DNA of 21,208 bases, taken from Microcaldota archaeon. GTDB lineage: Archaea; Micrarchaeota; Micrarchaeia; Micrarchaeales; Micrarchaeaceae. Made by a program: the position numbers and the translations under genes. Under the pieces are notes generated by a model. That model was not told where the DNA came from, ran no database searches, and saw only the letters and a program-made list of their open reading frames with translations. Positions 8,538 through 15,511 of this stretch are shown piece by piece (position 1 is the stretch's first letter; each line of letters starts with the position of its first letter). The stretch covers positions 1 to 21,208 of the forward strand of contig JAJZJI010000015.1 of assembly GCA_021828345.1 (NCBI GenBank), written 5' to 3'.

Positions 8538-8660
8538 GCCAGGGTGGCAGAATCCGGTAACGCGCCGGTCTCGAGATTTGCATTTCGAGAGCTGATCAGT
8601 GATGCAAACAAGGCAACCGGTTTCCGCAAGGAAGTTAGGGTTCAAATCCCTACCCTGGCG
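8538..8660 (+). tRNA. tRNA-Ser (CGA anticodon), intron-containing, class II
   Basis: The acceptor stem GCCAGGG (8538-8544) pairs perfectly with CCCTGGC (8653-8659), leaving discriminator G8660, which is typical of serine. The anticodon stem is CCGGT (8565-8569) with ACCGG (8616-8620). The loop reads C-T-CGA-G before the intron, so the anticodon is CGA (8572-8574), reading UCG. The long variable arm TTCC-GCAA-GGAA (8622-8633) has a GNRA-type loop, as expected for class II. The T arm TAGGG-TTCAAAT-CCCTA spans 8636-8652. The D stem is weak, with G-C, C-G and an A12-C23 mismatch. CCA is not encoded. The spliced length is 84 nt. Confidence 0.95.
8576..8614 (+). other. tRNA-Ser intron (39 nt) with bulge-helix-bulge splice motif
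   Basis: TTTGCAT (8577-8583) pairs with ATGCAAA (8602-8608) inside the intron. Between this helix and the anticodon stem lie exactly 7 nt on each side, which is the geometry of a 4-bp core helix plus two 3-nt bulges. The core pairs are C8570-G8612, T8571-A8611, a C8572/A8610 mismatch, and G8573-C8609. The bulges are AGA (8574-8576) and GCA (8613-8615). Cutting after the second base of each bulge places the intron at the canonical 37/38 position. Confidence 0.85.
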
Positions 8661-8744
8661 TATATAATTTACGGATTATTGATAGTGTTCATAAAACGTA
8701 TTACTAGCATCAAATAAATAAAATCTAAATTAATTTTACAATTA

Positions 8745-9704
8745 TTACAACTTAAACGCAGCTGCAATAAGCAATGGGAATATGATGGTTGCCTCCCCCC
8801 ACACCTTTACATTATTTTTATCTAGTGCCGCTTTTCCCCAGCTCTTTGCCTCCTCAATATTTGCTCCAGCATTGCTACCCTCATGCTCAAACCCTGTATT
8901 TATATATACAGTATAATCAGCACCATCACGAAGCATAAGTGCATTCATTATATGATGCTTTGGTACAGAGCCACCAATTAATATTGCTCCTGTACTTTCA
9001 GCGTTTAATACAGTATCATATAAAAGCTCAACCTCTTTGGATAAATCTATATTAAAGTCATGATGCTCTTTTTTGAAAAAGTATATATGGTCACCTATTG
9101 CACCATCCGCCAGTGGTGTGCATATTATAGGTATATTGTTTTTATATGCCCAATAAGTAAAGCTATCCTCATGATTTTTAATGCCTTCCATAGATGCGCC
9201 AAGCTCTTTTACAAACAGAACACTATCTAAGCCTTTTTTATATCTCTTATCAGTATACAAGGAGCTAAGAAATTTCTTCATAAAACTCTCAAACCATATG
9301 TAGCGCTCATTTGGGACAAATATGTTTCCCGACCTATTTACCCCATTTTTTCTAAGATAGGCACCATCCGCATCAAACGAACCATGCAAAAATGGGCCAT
9401 GAGTTTTTATTATATCCTCTTCAATTCCGCCAGTTGTTGTTACAATAAAATGAACAAGCTTATTTTTAACCAAATATGTTATTATATCCCGCAACCCACT
9501 AGTTGTTATATTTGAAGTGAATCCCAAAAAAATTGTAGATTTTGATTTGCGCATCTCTTTAGTGAGCATTATAGCTTTATTTAGATTGGTAGCCTGAAAC
9601 CCTGTTTCTCCATAAGCATCAAAAAACTTTTTAATATCAAATGGACCATCAAAATCATATCCTTTTACCACACCATAGCCTATCTCTTTACTACGTTTAA
9701 ACAA
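8745..9704 (-). CDS. dys: Deoxyhypusine synthase
   Basis: A 319-aa enzyme that moves the aminobutyl group of spermidine to a lysine of aIF5A, using NAD, in the first step of hypusine formation. It has TSNITTSGLRDII, the TTTGGIEED segment, ADGAIGDHIYFFKKEH, PKHHIMNAL (active-site His) and the C-terminal YINTGFEHEG...SWGK block, in which Lys291 matches the catalytic lysine. Two acidic residues that bind spermidine in the human enzyme (Asp313, Asp316) are Glu and Asn here; archaeal enzymes vary in this stretch. The start is TTG at 9704, since no ATG or GTG lies between the upstream stop at 9732-9734 and the conserved region. The gene shares an AT-rich promoter box with the divergent SDR gene. 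Confidence 0.92.
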   Translation of the reverse strand: MFKRSKEIGYGVVKGYDFDGPFDIKKFFDAYGETGFQATNLNKAIMLTKEMRKSKSTIFLGFTSNITTSGLRDIITYLVKNKLVHFIVTTTGGIEEDIIKTHGPFLHGSFDADGAYLRKNGVNRSGNIFVPNERYIWFESFMKKFLSSLYTDKRYKKGLDSVLFVKELGASMEGIKNHEDSFTYWAYKNNIPIICTPLADGAIGDHIYFFKKEHHDFNIDLSKEVELLYDTVLNAESTGAILIGGSVPKHHIMNALMLRDGADYTVYINTGFEHEGSNAGANIEEAKSWGKAALDKNNVKVWGEATIIFPLLIAAAFKL

Positions 9705-9734
9705 TGCTTTTTTTGGATCTATTCTGCTTATTTA

Positions 9735-9776
9735 ATCACTTTAATATATTTTTAGCACATTAACATATTGATTAAC
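9735..9776. promoter_or_regulatory. Shared AT box between divergent dys and SDR genes
   Basis: The only strong TATA-like stretch between the two genes is tttaatatattttta (9740-9754), which reads almost the same on both strands. It lies about 25-30 nt before the SDR ATG (9777) and about 44 nt before the deoxyhypusine synthase TTG (9704). One near-symmetrical box probably serves both directions. Confidence 0.5.
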
Positions 9777-10523
9777 ATGAAAATTAATAATAATGTTATA
9801 CTAATAACTGGAGGGGCAACAGGTATAGGATTTGCGCTTACAAAAACATTGTGTGAAAATAATAAAGTAATTATATGTGGAAGACGGGAGGATAAATTAA
9901 TTGAGGCTAAAAATATTCTGCCTAAAATTAACATCAAAAAATGTGATATAACCTCAAAAACTGAACGAGATGAACTTCTAAAGTATATATCGAATACCTT
10001 TGGTGGACTTGACATTCTAATAAATAACGCTGGGGTTCAAAAACCGATAGATTTTACTTTGGGCAATAATGAATTTGAAGATAGTGATATTGAAATTGAC
10101 ATAAACTTCAAGGCACAGATACATATGATATCAACGTTTATGCCGCTACTGCTAAAAAGCACTAACCCAAGCATAATAAATGTCTCCTCCGGACTAGCGT
10201 TTGTGCCTTTATCAAACTTCCCAATTTATTGTGCAACAAAAGCGGCATTACATTCCTTCTCAATATCTCTAAGACATCAATTGCGCAACACCAATATTAA
10301 AGTGTTTGAGGTTATGCCGCCATATATCTATGATACGGAACTAAAAGATGGCAAAGTCAGTTTAGAGAGACCACCATTTGGCATGTCGTCTGAAGAATTT
10401 GCTAGAATTGTAATTAATGGTCTAAATAATGATAAATATGAAATTAGCCAAGGAGGCACAAATGACCTTTCAAGTATAATCAAGGAGGATTTTTACAAAC
10501 GATTTAACATGATGAATAAATAA
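9777..10523 (+). CDS. Short-chain dehydrogenase/reductase, DltE-like
   Basis: A 248-aa NAD(P)-dependent oxidoreductase of the classical SDR family. It has the cofactor motif TGGATGIG at 11-18, NNAG at 83-86, the catalytic Ser at about 137-138 (NVSSG), and YCATK with Tyr151 and Lys155. The overall pattern (NNVILITGGATGIG, then PIYCATKAALHSFSISLR) resembles the DltE-like group (COG3967), whose substrates are mostly unknown. A TTG at 9768 is in frame, but ATG 9777 gives the normal N-terminus. It ends one base before the convergent orphan gene at 10524. Confidence 0.88.
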   Translation: MKINNNVILITGGATGIGFALTKTLCENNKVIICGRREDKLIEAKNILPKINIKKCDITSKTERDELLKYISNTFGGLDILINNAGVQKPIDFTLGNNEFEDSDIEIDINFKAQIHMISTFMPLLLKSTNPSIINVSSGLAFVPLSNFPIYCATKAALHSFSISLRHQLRNTNIKVFEVMPPYIYDTELKDGKVSLERPPFGMSSEEFARIVINGLNNDKYEISQGGTNDLSSIIKEDFYKRFNMMNK

Positions 10524-10910
10524 TTATTTTCTGGCAATTGATTTTATATCTGAAGAGAGCCTTATTATTTTTTTCAGATCATCACTATTTAATGTCTTGT
10601 CCCTACTTTTGACATGCTGCTCTATTGCATTTAGCATCTCTATCCATTCATCAGACTCCTCCTTTATCAAATTTAAAACAGCCTGATCCTTAGATAATAG
10701 TTCAAGCAATTTTATCAATTTTTTATTTTCAGCCTCCTCATCTCCTTTTAAAAGGCGTGCCTTTAAATGATCTCTTATAATGTTTATCTCATCAACCGAT
10801 GCGGTAGACTTATTTATATTTATTACATTTTGTAAGCTATTAGAAAAAGACTGTAATGACTCGTGAAATTTACTGATTATATTATTTAATGGAATATTGT
10901 TTAACACCAT
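10524..10910 (-). CDS. Hypothetical helical protein
   Basis: A 128-aa protein I do not recognise. It appears all-helical and charged, with heptad-like stretches (IRDHLKARLLKGDEEAENKK, then LIKLLELLSKDQAVLNLIKE). It has no membrane segment, cysteine or obvious catalytic motif. The ATG at 10910 is preceded by an AT box, ttataattata (about 10922-10932 on the minus strand), which supports an independent promoter just after the TruD stop. It could be a small scaffold or regulator; no function is assigned. Confidence 0.6.
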   Translation of the reverse strand: MVLNNIPLNNIISKFHESLQSFSNSLQNVININKSTASVDEINIIRDHLKARLLKGDEEAENKKLIKLLELLSKDQAVLNLIKEESDEWIEMLNAIEQHVKSRDKTLNSDDLKKIIRLSSDIKSIARK

Positions 10911-10949
10911 ATAAGCACAATAGTATAATTATAAAAAGTTATTTAATTA

Positions 10950-12179
10950 CTATAGAGTCTGTTCAATATTTGAATTCTCCAGAAATTCATTAAGCATAGA
11001 TGTTGCATATACACCCGATGGTAATGAGAACTCAAGCTGCAAAGATTCATTAATTATATCTACGTTGAAATCTTTATAAGGTGCAAAAAGGACGCGGTGC
11101 TTTCCTTTACAGTTTAATTCTGGCATGCGCTTTATTTTAAAATCTTCTATAGATATGCCGAGCGTTTCCATTATTGATTTTTCATGTTCATTTATTTTTA
11201 TAGAATCATGGCCTACAAGCGACCCCACTATAAAATTATTACCCTCTTTAGATAAATCAGGAAATCCATATTTGTTTATACCACACATCAAGTCATCATT
11301 TTCCGATAATATTCGCCCTTCAGATATGCGCTTATATATTTCAAGGTTGAATATGTGCGATTGCACAGAATGGACGAACATTAGTGATATCTGCCTTGGT
11401 ATTTTTCTTAACGCATTTGCATAATCCGTTGGATACATTGAAAGGTATTCAATCATCATTCTTTCGTATTTTAGATATTTAGGAAAGTAGTTCAAAGCGC
11501 TCTTATAATCCTTCTCCTCTTTAAGCCTTATTCTTGCCTCTATTGCCTCAGTATTTGTCTCGTTTGATGTGTCTGTAAGAAAATGCATCGCAGCCTCTTC
11601 AAAATTGCCTAACATTATATTTATCCCAACATCAACATTATTGTTTCTATTACCAAATCGCTGCGACCCGAAAAAATTTGGAAACAGTCCATTAAGCTCT
11701 TTTTCTATTATATTTATTTTATTAATATCCCCACTCTGCGAATTTGAAATTGATATTATAAAATGATTGCCAAGCAGACTACCCAATTTTATTGGAGTAT
11801 CACTTTGCCAGTGTCCATTTATTTTTATGTCTTTTATGTGCATTGAACTGAGCTGTTCTGATTTAATGCCATATATAGCACACATTTGCGTTGAAATCGA
11901 CGATCTATCCTTTGTTCCTGCAAAGCTTACTGATTTTATACCTCTACCAACCTTTTTTGTTATTTCACGGAGCGCCTGAAGGGTATTCCAATTTTCTTTC
12001 TGCATTATAAAGGCTGCAAATTTTCCTGCATCATTATTTTTAAAACCGAGCGTTTCTGGCGCATAAATACTGTCCAATTTAAGTATTGTGCCATTTTCCG
12101 ATATTTCCTCCACAATAAAATCTGACGGCTGTGATTTTATATTACCAATTATCCGTTTGGATTTTGAAAGACGATCCAT
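10950..12179 (-). CDS. truD: tRNA pseudouridine synthase TruD
   Basis: A 409-aa TruD/Pus7-family enzyme, which makes pseudouridine at position 13 of certain tRNAs and sometimes other sites. The N-terminal KSQPSDFIVEEI is typical. FAGTKDR (86-92) carries the catalytic Asp91. NFFGSQRFGNRNNN follows in the middle, then a TRUD insertion region, and the C-terminal LEFSLPSGVYATSMLNEFL is also family-typical. A TTG immediately after the preceding stop would add four residues; ATG 12179 is preferred. It lies 12 nt after the HPP gene on the same strand, so it is probably the last gene of the ilvE-HPP-truD transcript. Confidence 0.93.
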   Translation of the reverse strand: MDRLSKSKRIIGNIKSQPSDFIVEEISENGTILKLDSIYAPETLGFKNNDAGKFAAFIMQKENWNTLQALREITKKVGRGIKSVSFAGTKDRSSISTQMCAIYGIKSEQLSSMHIKDIKINGHWQSDTPIKLGSLLGNHFIISISNSQSGDINKINIIEKELNGLFPNFFGSQRFGNRNNNVDVGINIMLGNFEEAAMHFLTDTSNETNTEAIEARIRLKEEKDYKSALNYFPKYLKYERMMIEYLSMYPTDYANALRKIPRQISLMFVHSVQSHIFNLEIYKRISEGRILSENDDLMCGINKYGFPDLSKEGNNFIVGSLVGHDSIKINEHEKSIMETLGISIEDFKIKRMPELNCKGKHRVLFAPYKDFNVDIINESLQLEFSLPSGVYATSMLNEFLENSNIEQTL

Positions 12180-12191
12180 TAAAACTACCAA

Positions 12192-12731
12192 TTAATCAAA
12201 TAGAATAAACTTTGAAAGTGTTCTATTAAATAGGTATTTGATTAAAAGCAAAAACATCACAGATGCGACTATTAGCACTATTCCAAGTATTCCGATTTTA
12301 AACATTACAAATACTAATACAATCCCAACAGCTGGAGGGTGCTCAGCTTTTAATAGGTACATTAAAATAGACATTATAAACACCCCAATAAAGAATCCTA
12401 TATATACTCCCATATATGCTGCAATTAAATAGCTAATGTATCCTATAATACCCGCAAGCAGATAGCTTTTTGCAAATTTTGAGCTCTTTGCAGCTTTGGA
12501 TTTTGGAGTCATAAACATAATGAATGCGCTAGAACCCAAAGACGCAAATACTATAAGCGATGATCCCGAACCATATTTAATATCAAATCCAAATGATACT
12601 AAAAGATACACCACTATCGCTACACTCAATGCAGTTAAAAATGCCGGAATTATTACGCGTTTGACTTCTATCTCAAAACCAGATTTTTTCACGCGTTTGT
12701 TAACAACCTTTTTTACAGATATGTAAGCCAC
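12192..12731 (-). CDS. HPP family membrane protein
   Basis: A 179-aa membrane protein of the HPP family (PF04982). The family signature EHPPAVG is at about 130-136. Hydrophobic helices lie at about 26-48, 56-76, 88-127 (probably two) and 134-166. The segment FASLGSSAFIMFMTPKSK (63-79) matches the family's conserved first loop. Some bacterial and plant HPP proteins act in nitrite transport, but most are uncharacterised, so no substrate is assigned. The start overlaps the end of the aminotransferase gene by 19 bases, implying translational coupling. Confidence 0.85.
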   Translation of the reverse strand: MAYISVKKVVNKRVKKSGFEIEVKRVIIPAFLTALSVAIVVYLLVSFGFDIKYGSGSSLIVFASLGSSAFIMFMTPKSKAAKSSKFAKSYLLAGIIGYISYLIAAYMGVYIGFFIGVFIMSILMYLLKAEHPPAVGIVLVFVMFKIGILGIVLIVASVMFLLLIKYLFNRTLSKFILFD

Positions 12732-13630
12732 CCATTATATGCAATCTCTTTCCCATGAACAATCGCGTCATATTTATTTGATAGCGCCGTTGCAATAGGA
12801 CCTGGCTTTTTTGATATTTTGATTTTATCTACAGATAGTATAGGTGTTATTTCTGCGGCAGTACCGGTAAAGAATAATTCATCTGCAGTATATAATTCAT
12901 CCCTCCTCACAAAACGCTGCTCAACAATAAACCCCATATCCTCCGCAATTTCTATTATTGTATTTCTTGTTATACCTAGTAGGATATCAGATCCTTCATT
13001 TGGCGTTATAAGCCTGCCATCTTTAACTAAGAATATATTCTCACCAGGCCCTTCTGCCACATAACCGCTATCCGAAATCAATATAGCCTCATCAAATCCC
13101 ATGTTTTTAGCTTCGCTGCTTGCAATTATCGAATTTAAATAATTACCGCTCGCCTTTGCTTTTATAGGAAGTATCTTTGAATTGATTCTATGCCATGACG
13201 ATACCTTGCAATTTATACCCTTTATCTTGCTATCACCAAAATATGCCCCAAATTCCACAGCCGCTATATATGTGCTAATTTTTTTATTTTCTATTGCAAG
13301 TCCTATTTTATCGTCATCATAGAAAGCATACGGCCTTATATAACAGGATTTTAGATTATTTTTCCTTATTACATTTATTATGGCAAACTTAAGCTCTTTG
13401 TGTGAATATCCAAGATCCATACGATATATTTTTGCGCTGTTTAGAAATCTATTAATGTGCTCATCAAGCCTAAAAATTGCAGTACCCTCTTTTGCCTCGT
13501 ATGCGCGTATTCCCTCAAAAATTCCGCTGCCATACTGCAGCGAATGCGTAAGTATCGAAACGTTTGCATTCTTATAACCAAGCATTCGACCATTGTACCA
13601 TACACTTAATTTGTCATTAACATTAGGCAT
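12713..13630 (-). CDS. ilvE: Branched-chain amino acid aminotransferase
   Basis: A 305-aa class IV PLP-dependent aminotransferase that interconverts Leu/Ile/Val and their 2-oxo acids. It has SLQYGSGIFEGIRAY near the N-terminus, YIRPYAF, the PLP lysine Lys159 in KAKASGNYLNS, DEAILISDSGYVAEGPGENIF (family E-x-x-G-x-N), and FFTGTAAEITPI. Class IV also includes D-amino acid aminotransferase and ADC lyase, but the YGSGIFEGIR pattern favours IlvE. GTG at 13639 is in frame; ATG 13630 is preferred and lies about 28 nt after an AT box (about 13658). It is the first gene of an operon with HPP and truD. A strong hairpin lies just upstream of its promoter. Confidence 0.93.
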   Translation of the reverse strand: MPNVNDKLSVWYNGRMLGYKNANVSILTHSLQYGSGIFEGIRAYEAKEGTAIFRLDEHINRFLNSAKIYRMDLGYSHKELKFAIINVIRKNNLKSCYIRPYAFYDDDKIGLAIENKKISTYIAAVEFGAYFGDSKIKGINCKVSSWHRINSKILPIKAKASGNYLNSIIASSEAKNMGFDEAILISDSGYVAEGPGENIFLVKDGRLITPNEGSDILLGITRNTIIEIAEDMGFIVEQRFVRRDELYTADELFFTGTAAEITPILSVDKIKISKKPGPIATALSNKYDAIVHGKEIAYNGWLTYL

Positions 13631-13681
13631 AAAGAGCACCTATTCTATATCAAAGACAAAATTTTTAAGGATAAAGCTTGC

Positions 13682-13722
13682 ATGGAGATGGTTTGGGGTC
13701 CACCCAACCCTAAACCTTCCAT
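13682..13722. repeat. Strong inverted repeat / hairpin upstream of ilvE
   Basis: The left arm 13682-13699 and right arm 13707-13722 form 16 pairs: six (ATGGAG with TTCCAT, one G-T), a 2-nt bulge (13688-13689), then ten (GGTTTGGGGT with ACCCTAAACC, one G-T), with a 7-nt loop ccaccca (13700-13706). It is GC-richer than its surroundings. On the minus strand it lies just after the winged-helix stop (13731) and about 25 bp upstream of the ilvE AT box. It could be a 3' processing or termination hairpin for the regulator gene, or an operator for ilvE. Confidence 0.65.
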
Positions 13723-13730
13723 AACAACCT

Positions 13731-14087
13731 TCATGTCAGTACAGTATTAAAGCGCTCCATGTATACCTGAGCAAAACGTTCTTTTACGGTGTTTTTCTCA
13801 TATTTTAGTGCCGCTAGCTCTTCCATACCAATTTTTGTCAACGCAAGCGGCCTACCAGGATCATCTTTTGTTGCAAAATCTAAGATATTCTTTTCCCTTA
13901 GCCTGTTAAGATTATACCAAATAGAGCTCTTAGAAAACCCATATGAATTACAAAGATAATCCACAAACGATGACGCACTGTATATAGCATCGCTGTTTAT
14001 CTCAAGAACTATTAAGCGCTCACGCTCTATTAATTTTGTTCTCTTGCAACCTACACTAGTGTATACCATTCGACCCACATAAACCAC
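13731..14087 (-). CDS. Winged helix-turn-helix transcriptional regulator
   Basis: A 118-aa DNA-binding protein (112 aa if it begins at ATG 14069). A winged helix spans about residues 20-95: the helix with SASSFVDYLCNSYGF, a recognition helix in SKSSIWYNLNRLREKN, and a wing in ATKDDPGRPLALTKIGMEEL. The GRP...LT..G pattern resembles PadR/MarR-like archaeal regulators. The target genes are unknown; ilvE lies downstream. The start is unsettled: GTG 14087 or ATG 14069. Both lie in or next to an inverted repeat that can pair with the leader, and an AGGTGG sequence (14084-14089) is nearby. A long structured region precedes the gene, unlike most genes here. Confidence 0.78.
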   Translation of the reverse strand: MVYVGRMVYTSVGCKRTKLIERERLIVLEINSDAIYSASSFVDYLCNSYGFSKSSIWYNLNRLREKNILDFATKDDPGRPLALTKIGMEELAALKYEKNTVKERFAQVYMERFNTVLT

Positions 14088-14121
14088 CTGAAAAATAGAG
14101 CGAGTTTATGCGACCGAATGG
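14066..14121 (-). promoter_or_regulatory. Inverted repeat covering the start of the winged-helix gene
   Basis: CCATTCG (14066-14072) and ATAAAC (14079-14084) are complementary to CGAATGG (14115-14121) and GTTTAT (14104-14109), giving 13 pairs in two blocks around a 19-nt spacer. In the minus-strand RNA this folds the region with ATG 14069 into a stem. The same leader segment (14108-14123) is also needed for the larger hairpin at 14108-14234, so the two folds exclude each other. As DNA it could be a dyad operator for autoregulation. Confidence 0.6.
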
Positions 14122-14235
14122 TTAAAAGGTGCTGCTATAAACTTAAGTGTCTTATTGCAGACGCTATAGTTGACTTTTGAATTAGACCATAGCTGTAATC
14201 TCTGCAACATTTATCGCACCAAACCATTTCGCATT
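14108..14235 (-). ncRNA. Candidate structured leader RNA upstream of the winged-helix regulator
   Basis: Five nested, collinear helices can be drawn: ATGCG/CGCAT (14108-14112 with 14230-14234), AATGGTT/AACCATT (14117-14123 with 14222-14228), GGTGC/GCACC (14128-14132 with 14216-14220), TTGCAGA/TCTGCAA (14155-14161 with 14201-14207) and GCTAT/ATAGC (14163-14167 with 14189-14193), 29 pairs in all, with asymmetric internal loops. On the minus strand an AT box (14256-14266) predicts transcription starting near 14235, exactly at the base of the hairpin and reading into the regulator gene. It matches no RNA class I recognise. A free-standing RNA or a palindromic element remnant remains possible. Confidence 0.5.
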
Positions 14236-14341
14236 AAAGATACACGTAATGTATCGTTAATATAGTAAAAAGTATACTATTTAAAGCTTGTGTGTTAAGT
14301 TCGTCATTATCAAATGTCTAGGTATAATTTCAGATAAATAG
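14236..14341. promoter_or_regulatory. Region between Pelota and the structured leader
   Basis: There is no gene here. Two small dyads sit side by side: GATACA/TGTATC (14239-14244 with 14250-14255) and ATAGTA/TACTAT (14262-14267 with 14275-14280). Two minus-strand AT boxes, about 14256-14266 and 14278-14285, could be promoters for the downstream regulator transcript. The dyads overlap or flank these boxes and may be regulator sites. Confidence 0.4.
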
Positions 14342-15367
14342 TCATATCGAGGCAATATCTTTAAAGTTACTAAGTTGCATACCAACCTCATCTGTCGAAT
14401 TGAATACCTCAACAACAAGCTTCTTTTTTTCCGCTTCAGATAAAAGTTTTTGTATTAAATCATTGCCAAGAACGCTATCATTTACCAGTATCGAATGTGC
14501 TTCATATTCATCCATCGCTTTTTTTACATTATCAATACCATATCTTGACTGACCTGTTGAGAGACCTTTTAAAAATTGCTCCATTAATATGAATTCTTCG
14601 CGTATGCGCTCCTTATCTAAAATCTTTGATACCATATCGCTGCGTATAAGCTCATAGATTCCTGAACGCTCAGTATTGCTTGTGTTAATATAAAATAAGC
14701 GCTTTGATATCTTACCTGTTAATCCGCTATCATCCATGTATTTTTTCAGATCATCCTTCGTAAACCCAGGACCCGCTATTATTATTGATTCAACTTCCAT
14801 ATTTTTTATTAACGCCACAGCTTCATCATAAAATTTTTTCTCTAACTCATTGAATTCTTTTGGAGTAAGCCGCTTGCTCAAATGACTATATATCTCATTT
14901 CTAAATGAAATACCATATCCCAAAAGATATGCAGATAATATCTTCTCATCATCTATTGCTATTATGCCAAGCCTTGGTTTTTTAGTCAATACAACCGCAT
15001 TCTTTATGACATCTAATATATATGAGGTCCATTTATCCTTCTCTATCTCAAGCATGTCAGATATTGCAATGTTTAGCGTGTGATAACTATTGAGTTTTAT
15101 ATATTCCAATGGATAGCCCTCTATTATCTTGCCTGCAATTCTAAGCCGCTCAGAGCTCTTATCTAATTCCACCTTTTCAACGCTGAGCTTCACCATTACC
15201 TCTTTCATATCTCCGCTCTTTCCATCCTCCGTTTTGAATTTGCGCAATGTTTTTGATTTTGCTCTATCTCCTTTAAAGAGTATACGCTGTATGGTCCAAA
15301 GATCCTCAAGCGTTTCAAGTTTTACAAACATCGTACCCGATTCGCCATTGAATTTTATAATTTTCAC
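14342..15367 (-). CDS. pelA: Pelota (Dom34/aPelota) mRNA surveillance factor
   Basis: A 341-aa release-factor-like protein that works with an aEF1A-type GTPase and ABCE1 to rescue stalled ribosomes. The N-terminal Sm-like domain covers about 1-125 (ETLEDLWTIQRILFKGDRAKSKTLRKF). The central eRF1 domain 2-like region (about 130-255) has AGPGFTKDDLKKY. The C-terminal domain (about 258-341) has GIDNVKKAMDEYEAHSILVND and is alpha/beta L7Ae-like. There is no GGQ motif, as expected for Pelota rather than aRF1. The GTG start at 15367 lies about 25 nt after an AT box (near 15392), which fits a leaderless message. Length is normal for archaeal Pelota. Confidence 0.94.
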   Translation of the reverse strand: MKIIKFNGESGTMFVKLETLEDLWTIQRILFKGDRAKSKTLRKFKTEDGKSGDMKEVMVKLSVEKVELDKSSERLRIAGKIIEGYPLEYIKLNSYHTLNIAISDMLEIEKDKWTSYILDVIKNAVVLTKKPRLGIIAIDDEKILSAYLLGYGISFRNEIYSHLSKRLTPKEFNELEKKFYDEAVALIKNMEVESIIIAGPGFTKDDLKKYMDDSGLTGKISKRLFYINTSNTERSGIYELIRSDMVSKILDKERIREEFILMEQFLKGLSTGQSRYGIDNVKKAMDEYEAHSILVNDSVLGNDLIQKLLSEAEKKKLVVEVFNSTDEVGMQLSNFKDIASI

Positions 15368-15511
15368 TTTAAATGACCCTGATTTATTTTAATATTATCT
15401 TCTGATATTATATAATTTTTGCTTTGATATTATAACATCATTTATAATGCATTACATTTATATTATAATTTGCATCGTATATAATATTTAAACAACATTA
15501 AGATTGATTTG
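15368..15511. promoter_or_regulatory. Divergent promoter region between Pelota and DedA genes
   Basis: This is a 144-bp, extremely AT-rich gap. A minus-strand AT box near 15392 sets the leaderless GTG of Pelota. Plus-strand tatataatatttaaa (15478-15491) is about 27 nt before the DedA ATG. The motif gatattata occurs twice (about 15403 and 15425), of unclear meaning. Confidence 0.45.

Noticed and set aside
8538..8660. Reading the tRNA as tRNA-Leu(GAG)
   Set aside because: The stem boundaries fix U33 at 8571 and the anticodon as CGA. Discriminator G and the short variable-arm stem also fit serine.
14051..14080. Nine-codon upstream ORF (ATG at 14078-14080) overlapping the winged-helix start, after an AGGTGG
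   Set aside because: The spacing to AGGTGG is only 3 nt and so short a frame is likely by chance. It is worth noting only if the leader is shown to regulate translation.
14108..14235. Reading the structured element as 5S rRNA, RNase P RNA or an H/ACA guide
   Set aside because: It is a single long irregular hairpin without the three-way 5S fold, without RNase P consensus blocks, and with no ACA box at the right distance on the favoured strand.
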